Under the pieces are notes generated by a model. It was not told the DNA's origin. It ran no database searches and worked only from the letters and a program-made list of their open reading frames with translations. The translations under genes were made by a program, and so were the position numbers. From positions 1 through 8,867 of the forward strand of contig JAEZAV010000064.1 of assembly GCA_023430285.1 (NCBI GenBank): a stretch of 8,867 nucleotides of DNA, in the 5' to 3' direction. Below, one piece after another: positions 1 through 5,730 of the stretch. How positions within the stretch are numbered: the stretch's first letter is position 1; every line of letters begins with the position of its first letter. The stretch is from Methanobacteriota archaeon (GTDB lineage Archaea > Methanobacteriota > Methanobacteria > Methanobacteriales > Methanobacteriaceae).

Positions 1-43
1 GCAATTTTCTTACAAGACAATAATAAATTCAAAATAGGGAATT

Positions 44-53
44 TTATTAAATA
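44..53 (+). promoter_or_regulatory. Probable TATA box of the AI-2E family gene
   Basis: The AT-rich stretch TTATTAAATA resembles an archaeal TATA box. It lies about 40-49 nt before the ATG at 93, which would place transcription start near 70-75 and give a short leader containing the GGAG ribosome site at 81-84. It overlaps the left arm of the palindrome at 48-67, so a repressor bound there would block promoter recognition. The assignment rests on position and composition only. Confidence 0.4.
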
Positions 54-67
54 GTACATACTATTTA
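48..67. promoter_or_regulatory. 20-bp palindrome, candidate operator
   Basis: Two perfect 9-bp arms, TAAATAGTA (48-56) and TACTATTTA (59-67), flank a CA spacer. The dyad sits between the presumed TATA box and the ribosome site of the following membrane protein gene, the usual place for an archaeal repressor operator. I do not recognise it as the site of a named regulator. It does not match the forms I know for NrpR (GGAA-N6-TTCC) or TrpY (TGTACA). A hairpin role is less likely because the arms probably lie at or before the transcript start. Confidence 0.6.
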
Positions 68-92
68 GAATTTAAAGATTGGAGTATGTAAG

Positions 93-1085
93 ATGTTTGA
101 AGATATAAAGATTCCCGGATATTTGAATAAAATTGTCGTTTTAGTGTTAGTAGTATTGGCCTTGGCTGGGCTTAAGCTTGTTTCATCTATTTTAGGGCCG
201 ATTCTAATTGCCATGTTTTTCAGTATTCTTATATATCCATTTTTAAAGTGGTTAAATAGAAGGGGTTTTTCTTACAACGTGTCAATTATCATCACACTAG
301 TTGGATTTGCAGTGCTTGGTGGAGTAATAATTGAAATTCTCTACTTCAGTTTGAGTCAGATGGTTAGTGCACTTCCATCATTTTCAATAAACTCATCAAC
401 AGCACTTTCTTCTGAAGCCAATTACGTGGCACAGACCATTATCTCACACTTTCCAATGGGTGCTGTGACTGACATAGTTGGAACAGCTGTATTTGTATTC
501 TTCGCAACCATATTCATGATATACGAAATTCCCAAACTTAATGTAAGGTTAGAGAAGGGATTGGGAAAAGATAACAAGAACTTGAATGAGATGATTGATC
601 TTATTGATACATTTATCAAGTACTTCTTAATCCGGGTTAAGGTTAACTTGTTTGCAGCTCTGGGTTTCATTGGAATATTTTTAGCCTTCGATATTAATTT
701 CGCACTTCTTTGGGGAATTCTAACCTTTTTCCTTGGTTTCATACCCTACATTGGAATTATGATAGCTGCCATACCCCCAATTCTGGCTACCTGGGCAAAG
801 TATGGTATTCAAGGTGCGATACTTATCACCATTCTCTTCATCATAGTTAACACCATAGCTGAAAGTATCATATTCCCGAGACAAACTGGTAAAGGACTTC
901 AAATGTCAATTTACGTTGTTTTTGTGTCGTTGTTTGTATGGGGATGGATACTCGGTGCTTCCGGATTTTTATTGGCCATTCCATTAACCATAATTCTGAT
1001 CAAATACCTTGAAAAGTACGATGAAACACGTTGGCTTGCAATTCTCATGACCAGCGATGATGATGAAAATACCACGAAAAAATAA
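93..1085 (+). CDS. AI-2E/UPF0118 family transporter-like membrane protein
   Basis: This is a polytopic membrane protein of 330 residues, a usual length for the AI-2E transporter (UPF0118, YdiK/PerM/TqsA) family. Hydrophobic spans lie near residues 13-49, 62-84, 127-145, 184-200, 203-233, 240-260 and 272-305. Family features visible are the segment FFLGFIPYIGIMIAAIPPI (212-230), the later ESIIFPRQTGKGLQMS block (257-272) and the GASGFLLAIPLT end of the last hydrophobic region (288-299). The middle part (85-175) is more polar and variable, as in relatives. The ATG at 93 is supported by GGAG eight nt upstream. Substrates differ widely in this family: autoinducer-2 export is shown only for a few members, and others act in Na+/H+ exchange. 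The substrate here is therefore unknown. The gene stands alone, converging on the aroC pair, and a palindrome in its promoter region suggests specific regulation. The acidic tail SDDDENTTKK is probably cytoplasmic. Confidence 0.9.
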   Translation: MFEDIKIPGYLNKIVVLVLVVLALAGLKLVSSILGPILIAMFFSILIYPFLKWLNRRGFSYNVSIIITLVGFAVLGGVIIEILYFSLSQMVSALPSFSINSSTALSSEANYVAQTIISHFPMGAVTDIVGTAVFVFFATIFMIYEIPKLNVRLEKGLGKDNKNLNEMIDLIDTFIKYFLIRVKVNLFAALGFIGIFLAFDINFALLWGILTFFLGFIPYIGIMIAAIPPILATWAKYGIQGAILITILFIIVNTIAESIIFPRQTGKGLQMSIYVVFVSLFVWGWILGASGFLLAIPLTIILIKYLEKYDETRWLAILMTSDDDENTTKK

Positions 1086-1169
1086 TGGGACATCAACTGG
1101 TTACATATTTTGTTGATTGTAGATCCTAAGTTGTCTAAAGGATTTCCATTAGAACAAACAGTTTATTTT

Positions 1170-1208
1170 AAAAAAAAATATGGGCAAAGGTTGGTTTTTA
1201 TCCAACCT
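1170..1208 (-). terminator. Hairpin plus T-run terminator of the aroC/small gene transcript
   Basis: On the minus strand a 7-bp perfect stem (AGGTTGG and CCAACCT, plus-strand 1188-1194 and 1202-1208) encloses a 7-nt loop. It is followed after about nine bases by a run of nine T (plus-strand A at 1170-1178). The stem overlaps the last codons and the TAA of the zinc-ribbon gene, so the 3' end of the gene is also the terminator stem. Archaeal termination relies mainly on the T-run, which is present. On the plus strand the same region could end the AI-2E family transcript, but the T-run favours the minus strand. Confidence 0.6.
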
Positions 1209-1353
1209 CGAGGATCTCGTCAACAATGAACTGTCCACCACAGCTGCAATTTTCTATAAAGTCTCCTATTGAGTATGGAACAGTGTTTCCTGATACTTCA
1301 TAGGTTTTTTCTTGGTCACAAGTATCACATTTAGCTACAACTATCCAGTCCAT
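1198..1353 (-). CDS. 51-residue zinc-ribbon-like microprotein
   Basis: The minus strand reads an uninterrupted 51-residue protein beginning MDWIVVAKCDTC and ending FIVDEILEVG. Its four cysteines form two knuckles, C9-x2-C12 and C36-x-C38 followed by GG, separated by 23 residues. That spacing suits a small treble-clef or zinc-ribbon fold binding one zinc ion. The start is well fixed: AGGAGGT (plus-strand 1361-1367) lies 7 nt before the ATG. The gene begins 26 nt after the aroC stop, so the two are probably co-transcribed, and it ends inside a terminator hairpin. The residues between the knuckles (KTYEVSGNTVPYSIGDFIEN) look like a beta-rich domain. I do not recognise a named family. A role as an RNA- or protein-binding adaptor is a guess from the fold class only. 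The strong ribosome site and balanced codon use make it a real gene despite its size. Confidence 0.85.
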   Translation of the reverse strand: MDWIVVAKCDTCDQEKTYEVSGNTVPYSIGDFIENCSCGGQFIVDEILEVG

Positions 1354-1379
1354 CTTATTTACCTCCTAATGAATTGTTT

Positions 1380-2471
1380 TTAAAGTTTGCATGGGTCTAT
1401 GTAACCCGCCCTTATTAGTTGGTCTGCCAGGATTATTGATACTGTTGCTTCCGCCACAGTTGTTACCCTTGGACAGATACATGGGTCGTGCCTGCCCTGA
1501 ATTATTATGTCCTTAGATTCCATTGATTTAGTATCAACTGTTTTTTGTGTCAATGAAATTGATGGTGTTGGTTTAACTGCCATGCGAATGTTTATAGGCA
1601 TTCCAGTTGTGATTCCTCCAAGAATTCCTCCAGAATGGTTTGTTTTTGTTTTTATTGTATTAGTTTCGATTAAAAATTCATCATTCATTTGTGAACCTTT
1701 GAGTTCTGCTGATTTGAATCCTAATCCTATTTCTACACCCTTAACAGAACCTATTCCCATGAGTCCGCCTGCCAATTCTGCGTCTAGTTTTCCAAATATT
1801 GGATCACCTAGTCCTGCAGGTGAATTTAAAACAACTGTTTCGACTATTCCTCCAATAGAATCTCCAACCTTCTTTGTTTCAATTATTTCTGCTTCCATTT
1901 TTTCTGCTGCTTCGAGATCTGCACATCTAACTGCATTCTGGTTTATGTTAGTTTCCAGTTCGTTGACATCAACAGGTCCTGCCTTGATAGTTCCGACTTG
2001 AGTAACATGGGATATTACTTTGATGTTTAATGTGTTGAGGAGTTTTTTTGCAACTGCTCCCCCTATTACATGACCTATGGTTACCCTACCACTTCCACGT
2101 CCTCCTCCTCTGTAGTCGTAAACACCATATCTTGCTTTCCAAGTGTAGTCTCCATGACCCGGTCGGGGAGTGTCTTTGATATTTTTATAGGCAGAAGAAT
2201 CCATGTCTGCATTGTAAACCAGTGCTGTTATGGGAGTTCCGTCGGTTTTTCCCTCAAAAATTCCAGATACAATTTTAACTTGATCCCTTTCATTTCTTGA
2301 TGTGGTGAGATTACTGGTTCCAGGTCTTCTTTTATCTAATTCTGTCTGTATATCTTGTGCTGATAGTTCTAGACCTGCTGGACATCCATCAATTACTGCT
2401 CCAAGTGCAGTGCCATGGCTTGATCCAAATGTAGTGACAGTGAAGATTTTACCCATACTATTTCCCGACAT
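1380..2471 (-). CDS. aroC: Chorismate synthase
   Basis: This cytoplasmic enzyme converts 5-enolpyruvylshikimate-3-phosphate to chorismate, the last step of the shikimate pathway, and needs reduced FMN. At 363 residues it has normal family length and is complete from MSGNSMGKIF. Visible signatures are the N-terminal GSSHGTALGAVIDGCPAG (16-33), which keeps the active-site His19, PGHGDYT (104-110) with His106, the flavin/phosphate-binding RGGGRGSGRVTIG block (121-133) and GRHDPC near the C-terminus (326-331). The glutamate of the common GESHG motif is serine here (GSSHG), which I believe also occurs in related methanogens. A weak AGGATG ribosome site lies about 5 nt before the ATG. The partner gene downstream is the small zinc-ribbon protein. 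Other aro genes are not in the window, consistent with scattered shikimate genes in methanogens. The role is secure. Confidence 0.97.
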   Translation of the reverse strand: MSGNSMGKIFTVTTFGSSHGTALGAVIDGCPAGLELSAQDIQTELDKRRPGTSNLTTSRNERDQVKIVSGIFEGKTDGTPITALVYNADMDSSAYKNIKDTPRPGHGDYTWKARYGVYDYRGGGRGSGRVTIGHVIGGAVAKKLLNTLNIKVISHVTQVGTIKAGPVDVNELETNINQNAVRCADLEAAEKMEAEIIETKKVGDSIGGIVETVVLNSPAGLGDPIFGKLDAELAGGLMGIGSVKGVEIGLGFKSAELKGSQMNDEFLIETNTIKTKTNHSGGILGGITTGMPINIRMAVKPTPSISLTQKTVDTKSMESKDIIIQGRHDPCICPRVTTVAEATVSIILADQLIRAGYIDPCKL

Positions 2472-2843
2472 ATTTGCATCCTATTATATTTTTTTTTATT
2501 GTGAAAAATTGTTTAAATCATCAACCATACCCCTCAAAAACAGAAGGCACATGTCCCAATTTTTTTGTCATATCCCCTATTTTCAAGATATATTTCTGGA
2601 CGTTTACCAATGTCTCAAGGGTTTTTTTATGTTTAGTTGTGTTTCTATTGTTTTTATAGTAATATTTGGTAGTTTAGATCATATAACCCTTAAGTTAAAT
2701 CTTAAAACAAAATATTTGATTGGAAGATAAGAACGTTTTAGGTTTAAATCGCACCTAATATATTTGTTGAGACTTTATTTAAATTAAAATAGTGAATTTA
2801 ATGTTTAAAAGAAAAATAATAATTGTTTAGGTAGTCTAATTGT
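2472..2843 (-). promoter_or_regulatory. 372-nt AT-rich region upstream of aroC
   Basis: No convincing gene lies here. Reading the minus strand toward aroC, two TATA-like boxes are visible: TATAAAAA (plus-strand 2651-2658) and AAATATAT (2588-2595). These would give leaders of roughly 155 or 90 nt. The stretch nearest the stress protein gene is T-rich on the minus strand (2805-2820) and could end its transcript. A 9-bp direct repeat, AATTGTTTA, occurs at 2821-2829 and 2838-2846, the second copy overlapping the stop of the stress protein. A minus-strand open stretch ending at 2521 is discussed among the rejected items. I see no RNA fold that I recognise as a riboswitch. Confidence 0.35.
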
Positions 2844-3290
2844 TTAAGAAATGATGTTCACTGGTACCTTTGATTCTTTAATGATTTTATCTGTTGTTCT
2901 TCCTAATAAGAATTTTTCTAAGCCTTTTTTGCCTGATTTTCCCATTATTACCTGGTCAATTCCTTCTTCGTCTATGGTTTTTAATATAACATCAGAGGGG
3001 TTGCCTTCCTTTAAAAGGATCTTGAAATTGATATTTTTACATGTGCCATTGCATTGATTTTCTTCAATTGTTTCTTCAAATTTTTTTACTGCATTTTTCA
3101 TATCGTTTCTAAGTTCTTCGTCCACAGATTCTCTGACTTCTGGTTGTGGTATGGCATCAAGATAAGATGTGTCTATAACGTTTAAAATAATTATTTCAGC
3201 ACCACTCATATCTGCAAGTGATATGGCATGCTCACCTGCTTTAATAGCATTTTCAGAACCATCTGTAGGTAGTAATATTTTTTTGTGCAT
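2844..3290 (-). CDS. Universal stress protein, UspA family
   Basis: This is a single-domain cytoplasmic Usp protein of 148 residues with the expected Rossmann-like alpha/beta pattern. The first strand and nucleotide-binding turn are KKILLPTDGSENA (3-15), with Asp10, and a second strand is IIILNVID (33-40). The ATP-binding signature is G117-x2-G120-x9-G130, in MGKSGKKGLEKFLLGRTTDKI. The residue after the last glycine is Arg, then Thr-Thr, rather than the usual Ser/Thr. ATP binding is therefore probable and the detail is slightly unusual. Two cysteines (C80, C84) lie in a loop with spacing C-x3-C. The ATG is supported by GGAGGAG seven nt upstream. The gene follows the anion permease on the same strand after 112 nt, with a hairpin between them, so the two may share partial read-through. 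Usp proteins often sit beside transporters and may modulate them; that link is inference here. Confidence 0.93.
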   Translation of the reverse strand: MHKKILLPTDGSENAIKAGEHAISLADMSGAEIIILNVIDTSYLDAIPQPEVRESVDEELRNDMKNAVKKFEETIEENQCNGTCKNINFKILLKEGNPSDVILKTIDEEGIDQVIMGKSGKKGLEKFLLGRTTDKIIKESKVPVNIIS

Positions 3291-3328
3291 TTCAAATCTC
3301 CTCCTTTTTAACTATGACAAAATCTCAT

Positions 3329-3369
3329 AAAAAATGGGAATAAGGAAAAATTTCTATGGTTTCCCATTT
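3329..3369 (-). terminator. Hairpin with T-run between permease and stress protein
   Basis: A perfect 9-bp inverted repeat, AAATGGGAA (3332-3340) and TTCCCATTT (3361-3369), encloses a 20-nt loop. On the minus strand the second arm runs into six T, giving a terminator-like structure after the permease stop at 3403. It lies about 25 nt before the ribosome site of the stress protein, so it could equally be a partial terminator, a processing site or an mRNA-stabilising stem that sets different levels for the two genes. I see no clear separate promoter for the stress protein within the gap. Confidence 0.5.
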
Positions 3370-3402
3370 GAATTTCCCAATACATTCCACTTAAATTTTT
3401 TT

Positions 3403-4752
3403 TTAACCAAGGAATGGTTTTCCTATTGTTAAAATTACGGCTATTGTAACGATTATTCCAATTACAACCATTGGAATTCCTGCTTTGAGGATTTCTTTGA
3501 TCTTCACATATCCTGTTCCGTATGCCATGGCAACTGTTGGATCTGCCATTGGGAACATGAATGAAAGTGAACATGAAATCGCAACAGGTACCGCGTATAT
3601 ACCTACTGGCTGACCTTGTGCAGCTGCAAGTGTCACAGATAAAGGAACTAAAATTGCTGCAAGAGCAATGTTAGACATTACCTGGGTGAATATTACTGCA
3701 ATTATCATCAGCATGAGCATTATTGCTAGAGTTGAAACGTTGTTTCCCATCAAACCGATGAGGTCTTGTATGAGCCATGCTGCTGCGCCAGTATTTAGAA
3801 GGGCCGCTCCTAAAGACAATGCACCTCCAAAGAATATGATAAGTCCCCAGTCAACTCCTTCTTGAGCGTCTTTCCAGTCAATAACACCGGATATGAAGTA
3901 CAGTGCAGCACCAATTAAAGCCACTGAATAACTGTCTAAACCAGTTATACCTGTTGTTACCCATAATCCTATGGTGAAGAACAGAATGACAGCGGTAATT
4001 TTTTCCTGCCTTGAGATTGGTCCCATGACACTCATTGATTTGTGCAGTGTTTCCTTTCCACCCACAATTCCTTTGACTTCCGGTGGGAATATCCAGCCTA
4101 ACAATTTCCATGTAACAATTAACATGATTATTGCAAGTGGAAATCCGAAGATCATCCAGTTGGCAAATGGGAGGTGAGTGTAAGCTGCAGCCATCAAGTT
4201 CGGTGCTGTACCAATTTCAGTACCAAATCCACCTGCAAGTGAACCGTAAGAAGCACCTAAAACCATTGCCTTAGCAAAGTTACTGTTACCCTTCTCTGCA
4301 TCATTTATACCAAATAATGGTATTATAGTTTTAATAATTGGAAGTAACATTGCAAATGCCACAACATTTTCAATCCAAGCGGATAAAAGTCCGGTACTGA
4401 AAACTGCAGCAAATATGCTCATGTTAGGTGTTGTTCCAACTTTAGATAGCATCCAGTAGGTGAAACGTTTAGCGAGCCCACTTTTACCAATTGCAACAGC
4501 TAAAATGAAACCACCAATCATTAAGAATAATATTGGATTGGCAAATCCAATTACTGCATTGCTAAAACTTGCAATGCCCAGAATTGGTTGTAAGAAAAGC
4601 AGTATTAGAGAGGTTACTGCTAAATGCTGAGCTTCACTAGCCCACATTATGATTGCAAATATTAATAGTGCAATTGCAGCATGTCCAGGATAATTTAAAC
4701 CTGGTAATGGGACTAGCATGACCACTAAAAAAGCAATGATCGCTAAAGGCAT
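3403..4752 (-). CDS. SLC13/DASS-type anion permease with divergent motifs
   Basis: This is an integral membrane transporter of 449 residues (from the ATG at 4752) of the divalent anion:sodium symporter family, part of the ion transporter superfamily. It has about 11 hydrophobic segments and the two inverted halves typical of the family. The first half has GGFILAVAIGKSGLAKR (80-96), SAWIENVVAFAMLLPI (124-139) and GGFGTEIGTAPNLMAAAY (174-191). The second has FFGGALSLGAAL (307-318), TQVMSNIALAAILVPL (356-371) and SFMFPMADPTVAMAYGTGYVKIK (397-419). The helix-tip SNT motifs that bind carboxylate and sodium in known members read ENV (128-130) and SNI (360-362). The usual PPN of the second sodium loop reads PTV (405-407). 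The substrate may thus not be a standard dicarboxylate; sulfate, phosphate, molybdate or an organic acid are open options. The ribosome site argues that translation starts 9-10 codons earlier at a non-AUG codon. A stress protein follows. Confidence 0.9.
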   Translation of the reverse strand: MPLAIIAFLVVMLVPLPGLNYPGHAAIALLIFAIIMWASEAQHLAVTSLILLFLQPILGIASFSNAVIGFANPILFLMIGGFILAVAIGKSGLAKRFTYWMLSKVGTTPNMSIFAAVFSTGLLSAWIENVVAFAMLLPIIKTIIPLFGINDAEKGNSNFAKAMVLGASYGSLAGGFGTEIGTAPNLMAAAYTHLPFANWMIFGFPLAIIMLIVTWKLLGWIFPPEVKGIVGGKETLHKSMSVMGPISRQEKITAVILFFTIGLWVTTGITGLDSYSVALIGAALYFISGVIDWKDAQEGVDWGLIIFFGGALSLGAALLNTGAAAWLIQDLIGLMGNNVSTLAIMLMLMIIAVIFTQVMSNIALAAILVPLSVTLAAAQGQPVGIYAVPVAISCSLSFMFPMADPTVAMAYGTGYVKIKEILKAGIPMVVIGIIVTIAVILTIGKPFLG

Positions 4753-4776
4753 CCCTAAAGTCTTAAAGCTAATTTT

Positions 4777-4794
4777 CGTAATTTATCCCTCCTT
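4777..4794 (-). promoter_or_regulatory. Strong ribosome site with an ACG or ATT as probable start
   Basis: On the minus strand AAGGAGGGA (plus-strand 4786-4794) is the strongest Shine-Dalgarno match of this gene but lies 35 nt before the first ATG (4752). Five nt after GGAGG comes an in-frame ATT (4780-4782), and eight nt after it an ACG (4777-4779). An in-frame TAA (4783-4785) closes the frame just upstream. No ATG, GTG or TTG occurs in any frame between this site and 4752. Beginning at ACG the protein would start (M)KISFKTLGMPLAII, a normal short positive segment before the first membrane helix. One T-to-C change would turn ATG into ACG. Confidence 0.65.
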
Positions 4795-4798
4795 ATTA

Positions 4799-4818
4799 GT
4801 TCAATTAAAATCTTGAAC
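4799..4818. repeat. 6-bp inverted repeat in the permease leader
   Basis: GTTCAA (4799-4804) and TTGAAC (4813-4818) form a perfect inverted repeat with an 8-nt AT spacer. It ends five nt before the strong ribosome site of the permease, at or just after the expected transcript start. It could be an operator half-site pair or a small hairpin that exposes or hides the ribosome site. Six pairs in AT-rich DNA are weak evidence. Confidence 0.35.
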
Positions 4819-4837
4819 AAATTAGGTAGCGAGAATA

Positions 4838-4850
4838 TATTATATATACA
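4838..4850 (-). promoter_or_regulatory. Probable TATA box of the permease gene
   Basis: The minus strand reads TGTATATATAATA here, followed by ATTCTCGC. A TATA box at this spot predicts transcription start near 4815-4820 and a leader of about 35-40 nt that contains the AAGGAGG ribosome site. The stretch is alternating AT, so the exact eight bases cannot be fixed. Confidence 0.5.
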
Positions 4851-4882
4851 TATTTTGTCGTGAATAATTGTTAAGAATTACG

Positions 4883-4890
4883 TTTATATA
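4883..4890 (+). promoter_or_regulatory. TATA box of the DNA glycosylase gene
   Basis: TTTATATA matches the archaeal TATA consensus (TTTAWATA) exactly. Transcription would begin about 22-28 nt downstream, near 4908-4914, inside the dyad at 4901-4921, giving a leader of about 65 nt before the ATG at 4976. This is the best promoter match in the window. Confidence 0.6.
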
Positions 4891-4900
4891 ACATGAAAAT

Positions 4901-4921
4901 TTGAGGTTAATTTAACATCAA
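4901..4921. promoter_or_regulatory. 21-bp dyad at the expected transcript start, candidate operator
   Basis: The sequence is symmetric around 4911, with nine of ten base pairs matching: TTGA-x-GTTAA (4901-4910) against TTAAC-x-TCAA (4912-4921), the only mismatch being 4905/4917. It lies 10 nt after the TTTATATA box, covering the predicted start point. Binding there would block RNA polymerase entry to the glycosylase and perhaps the downstream iron-sulfur gene. The regulator is unknown. Confidence 0.5.
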
Positions 4922-4975
4922 TTCAAAATAATTAAAACTTATTTTATCTCAAAAAGTGTTTGGATACATGATATC

Positions 4976-5692
4976 ATGAATGAATACGATAATAAAAAGT
5001 TCATATCTATTTACACCCAATTATGTGATCTTTACGGACCACAAGGTTGGTGGCCTCTGCAAGACATTGTAACAGGTTTAACACCCACTAAAACAGGTGC
5101 ACAAAATGGTTATCATCCCCTTGATTATGAGCTGCCCAAAACTCCCAACCAACAGTTTGAGATAATACTCGGAACTATTCTCACACAAAATACAGCGTGG
5201 ACCTCAGCAGAGAAGGCTCTTAAAAATTTGAAAAATTTGGATGTTCTAGATTCCAAAAAAATTTTATCCATTGATACTGAAACACTTAAAGCAGCCATTA
5301 AATGTGCAGGATTTTTAAATCAAAAGGCAAAGTATATCACGGGCATTGCAGAATTTTTCAATGAGTTAGATGGTGAAACCCCATCAAGAAAAGAATTAAT
5401 GAGTGTTAAGGGAGTTGGAAACGAAACAGCCGATTCAATTTTACTCTATGCATATAAGAAACCTTACTTTGTTGTAGATGCCTATACAAGACGAATATTC
5501 ACACAGTTAAAACTCGTGAATGAAAAAGATAGTTACTTGGAAATTAAAAAAAAGTTTGAATCTAACCTACCCCCTGATTACAAGCTCTTTAATGAGTATC
5601 ATGCAGTAATAGTGGAACATGCCAAAAGATATTACAGTAAAAAGCCATACGCAGTAAATGATCCGCTTGTTGATAAAAAAATAGAACAGTAG
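4976..5692 (+). CDS. HhH-GPD DNA glycosylase, MagIII/endonuclease III-like
   Basis: This is a base-excision repair glycosylase of 238 residues in the helix-hairpin-helix GPD superfamily. Visible features are GWWP near the N-terminus (24-27), the helix IILGTILTQNTAWTSAEKAL (63-82), NQKAKYI (115-121), the hairpin LMSVKGVGNETADSILLYA (141-159) and the catalytic aspartate D168 in FVVDAYTRR. The lysine that gives endonuclease III its lyase activity (LPGVGRKTA) is replaced by Asn149-Glu150, so a monofunctional glycosylase is expected. The C-terminal C-x6-C-x2-C-x5-C iron-sulfur loop is absent. The pattern WWP, LTQNT, NQKAK and KGVGNETAD recalls Helicobacter MagIII, a 3-methyladenine glycosylase, so alkylated purine removal is the best guess. 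Residues 31-56 between GWWP and the first helix are longer than I expect. The start at 4976 lacks a good ribosome site. The iron-sulfur gene follows 38 nt downstream. Confidence 0.88.
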   Translation: MNEYDNKKFISIYTQLCDLYGPQGWWPLQDIVTGLTPTKTGAQNGYHPLDYELPKTPNQQFEIILGTILTQNTAWTSAEKALKNLKNLDVLDSKKILSIDTETLKAAIKCAGFLNQKAKYITGIAEFFNELDGETPSRKELMSVKGVGNETADSILLYAYKKPYFVVDAYTRRIFTQLKLVNEKDSYLEIKKKFESNLPPDYKLFNEYHAVIVEHAKRYYSKKPYAVNDPLVDKKIEQ

Positions 5693-5730
5693 TTAATGGT
5701 TCAAAGAACTATTTATTCCTCAGGATTTCC

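Noticed and set aside
1507..2001. Plus-strand open frame of 164 codons opposite aroC
   Set aside because: It lies wholly within aroC on the other strand, has no ribosome site and reads a serine/proline-rich product typical of the shadow of a real gene.
2521..2571. Minus-strand 16-codon frame (MTKKLGHVPSVFEGYG) upstream of aroC, open further upstream without ATG
   Set aside because: A GGGGA lies too close to the ATG for good initiation, upstream codons are AT-rich low-complexity, and there is no run of aromatic codons that would make it an attenuator leader. A tiny real gene cannot be wholly excluded.
2302..2730. Plus-strand open frame running from inside aroC into the intergenic region
   Set aside because: Half of it is the shadow of aroC, the rest is low-complexity and rich in Phe and Ile, and no ribosome site precedes it.
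2821..2846. Direct repeat AATTGTTTA twice with 8 nt between copies
   Set aside because: Short and AT-rich, one copy overlaps a stop codon, and there are only two copies; no sign of an integration site or array.
3308..3574. Minus-strand 88-codon frame overlapping the 3' end of the permease
   Set aside because: It is another frame of the permease end and adjoining spacer, with Asn/Arg-rich composition and no domain pattern.
4968..4977. Palindrome ATGATATCAT just before the glycosylase start
   Set aside because: Ten bases of AT-rich symmetry created by two nearby ATG/CAT triplets; too short to call an operator.
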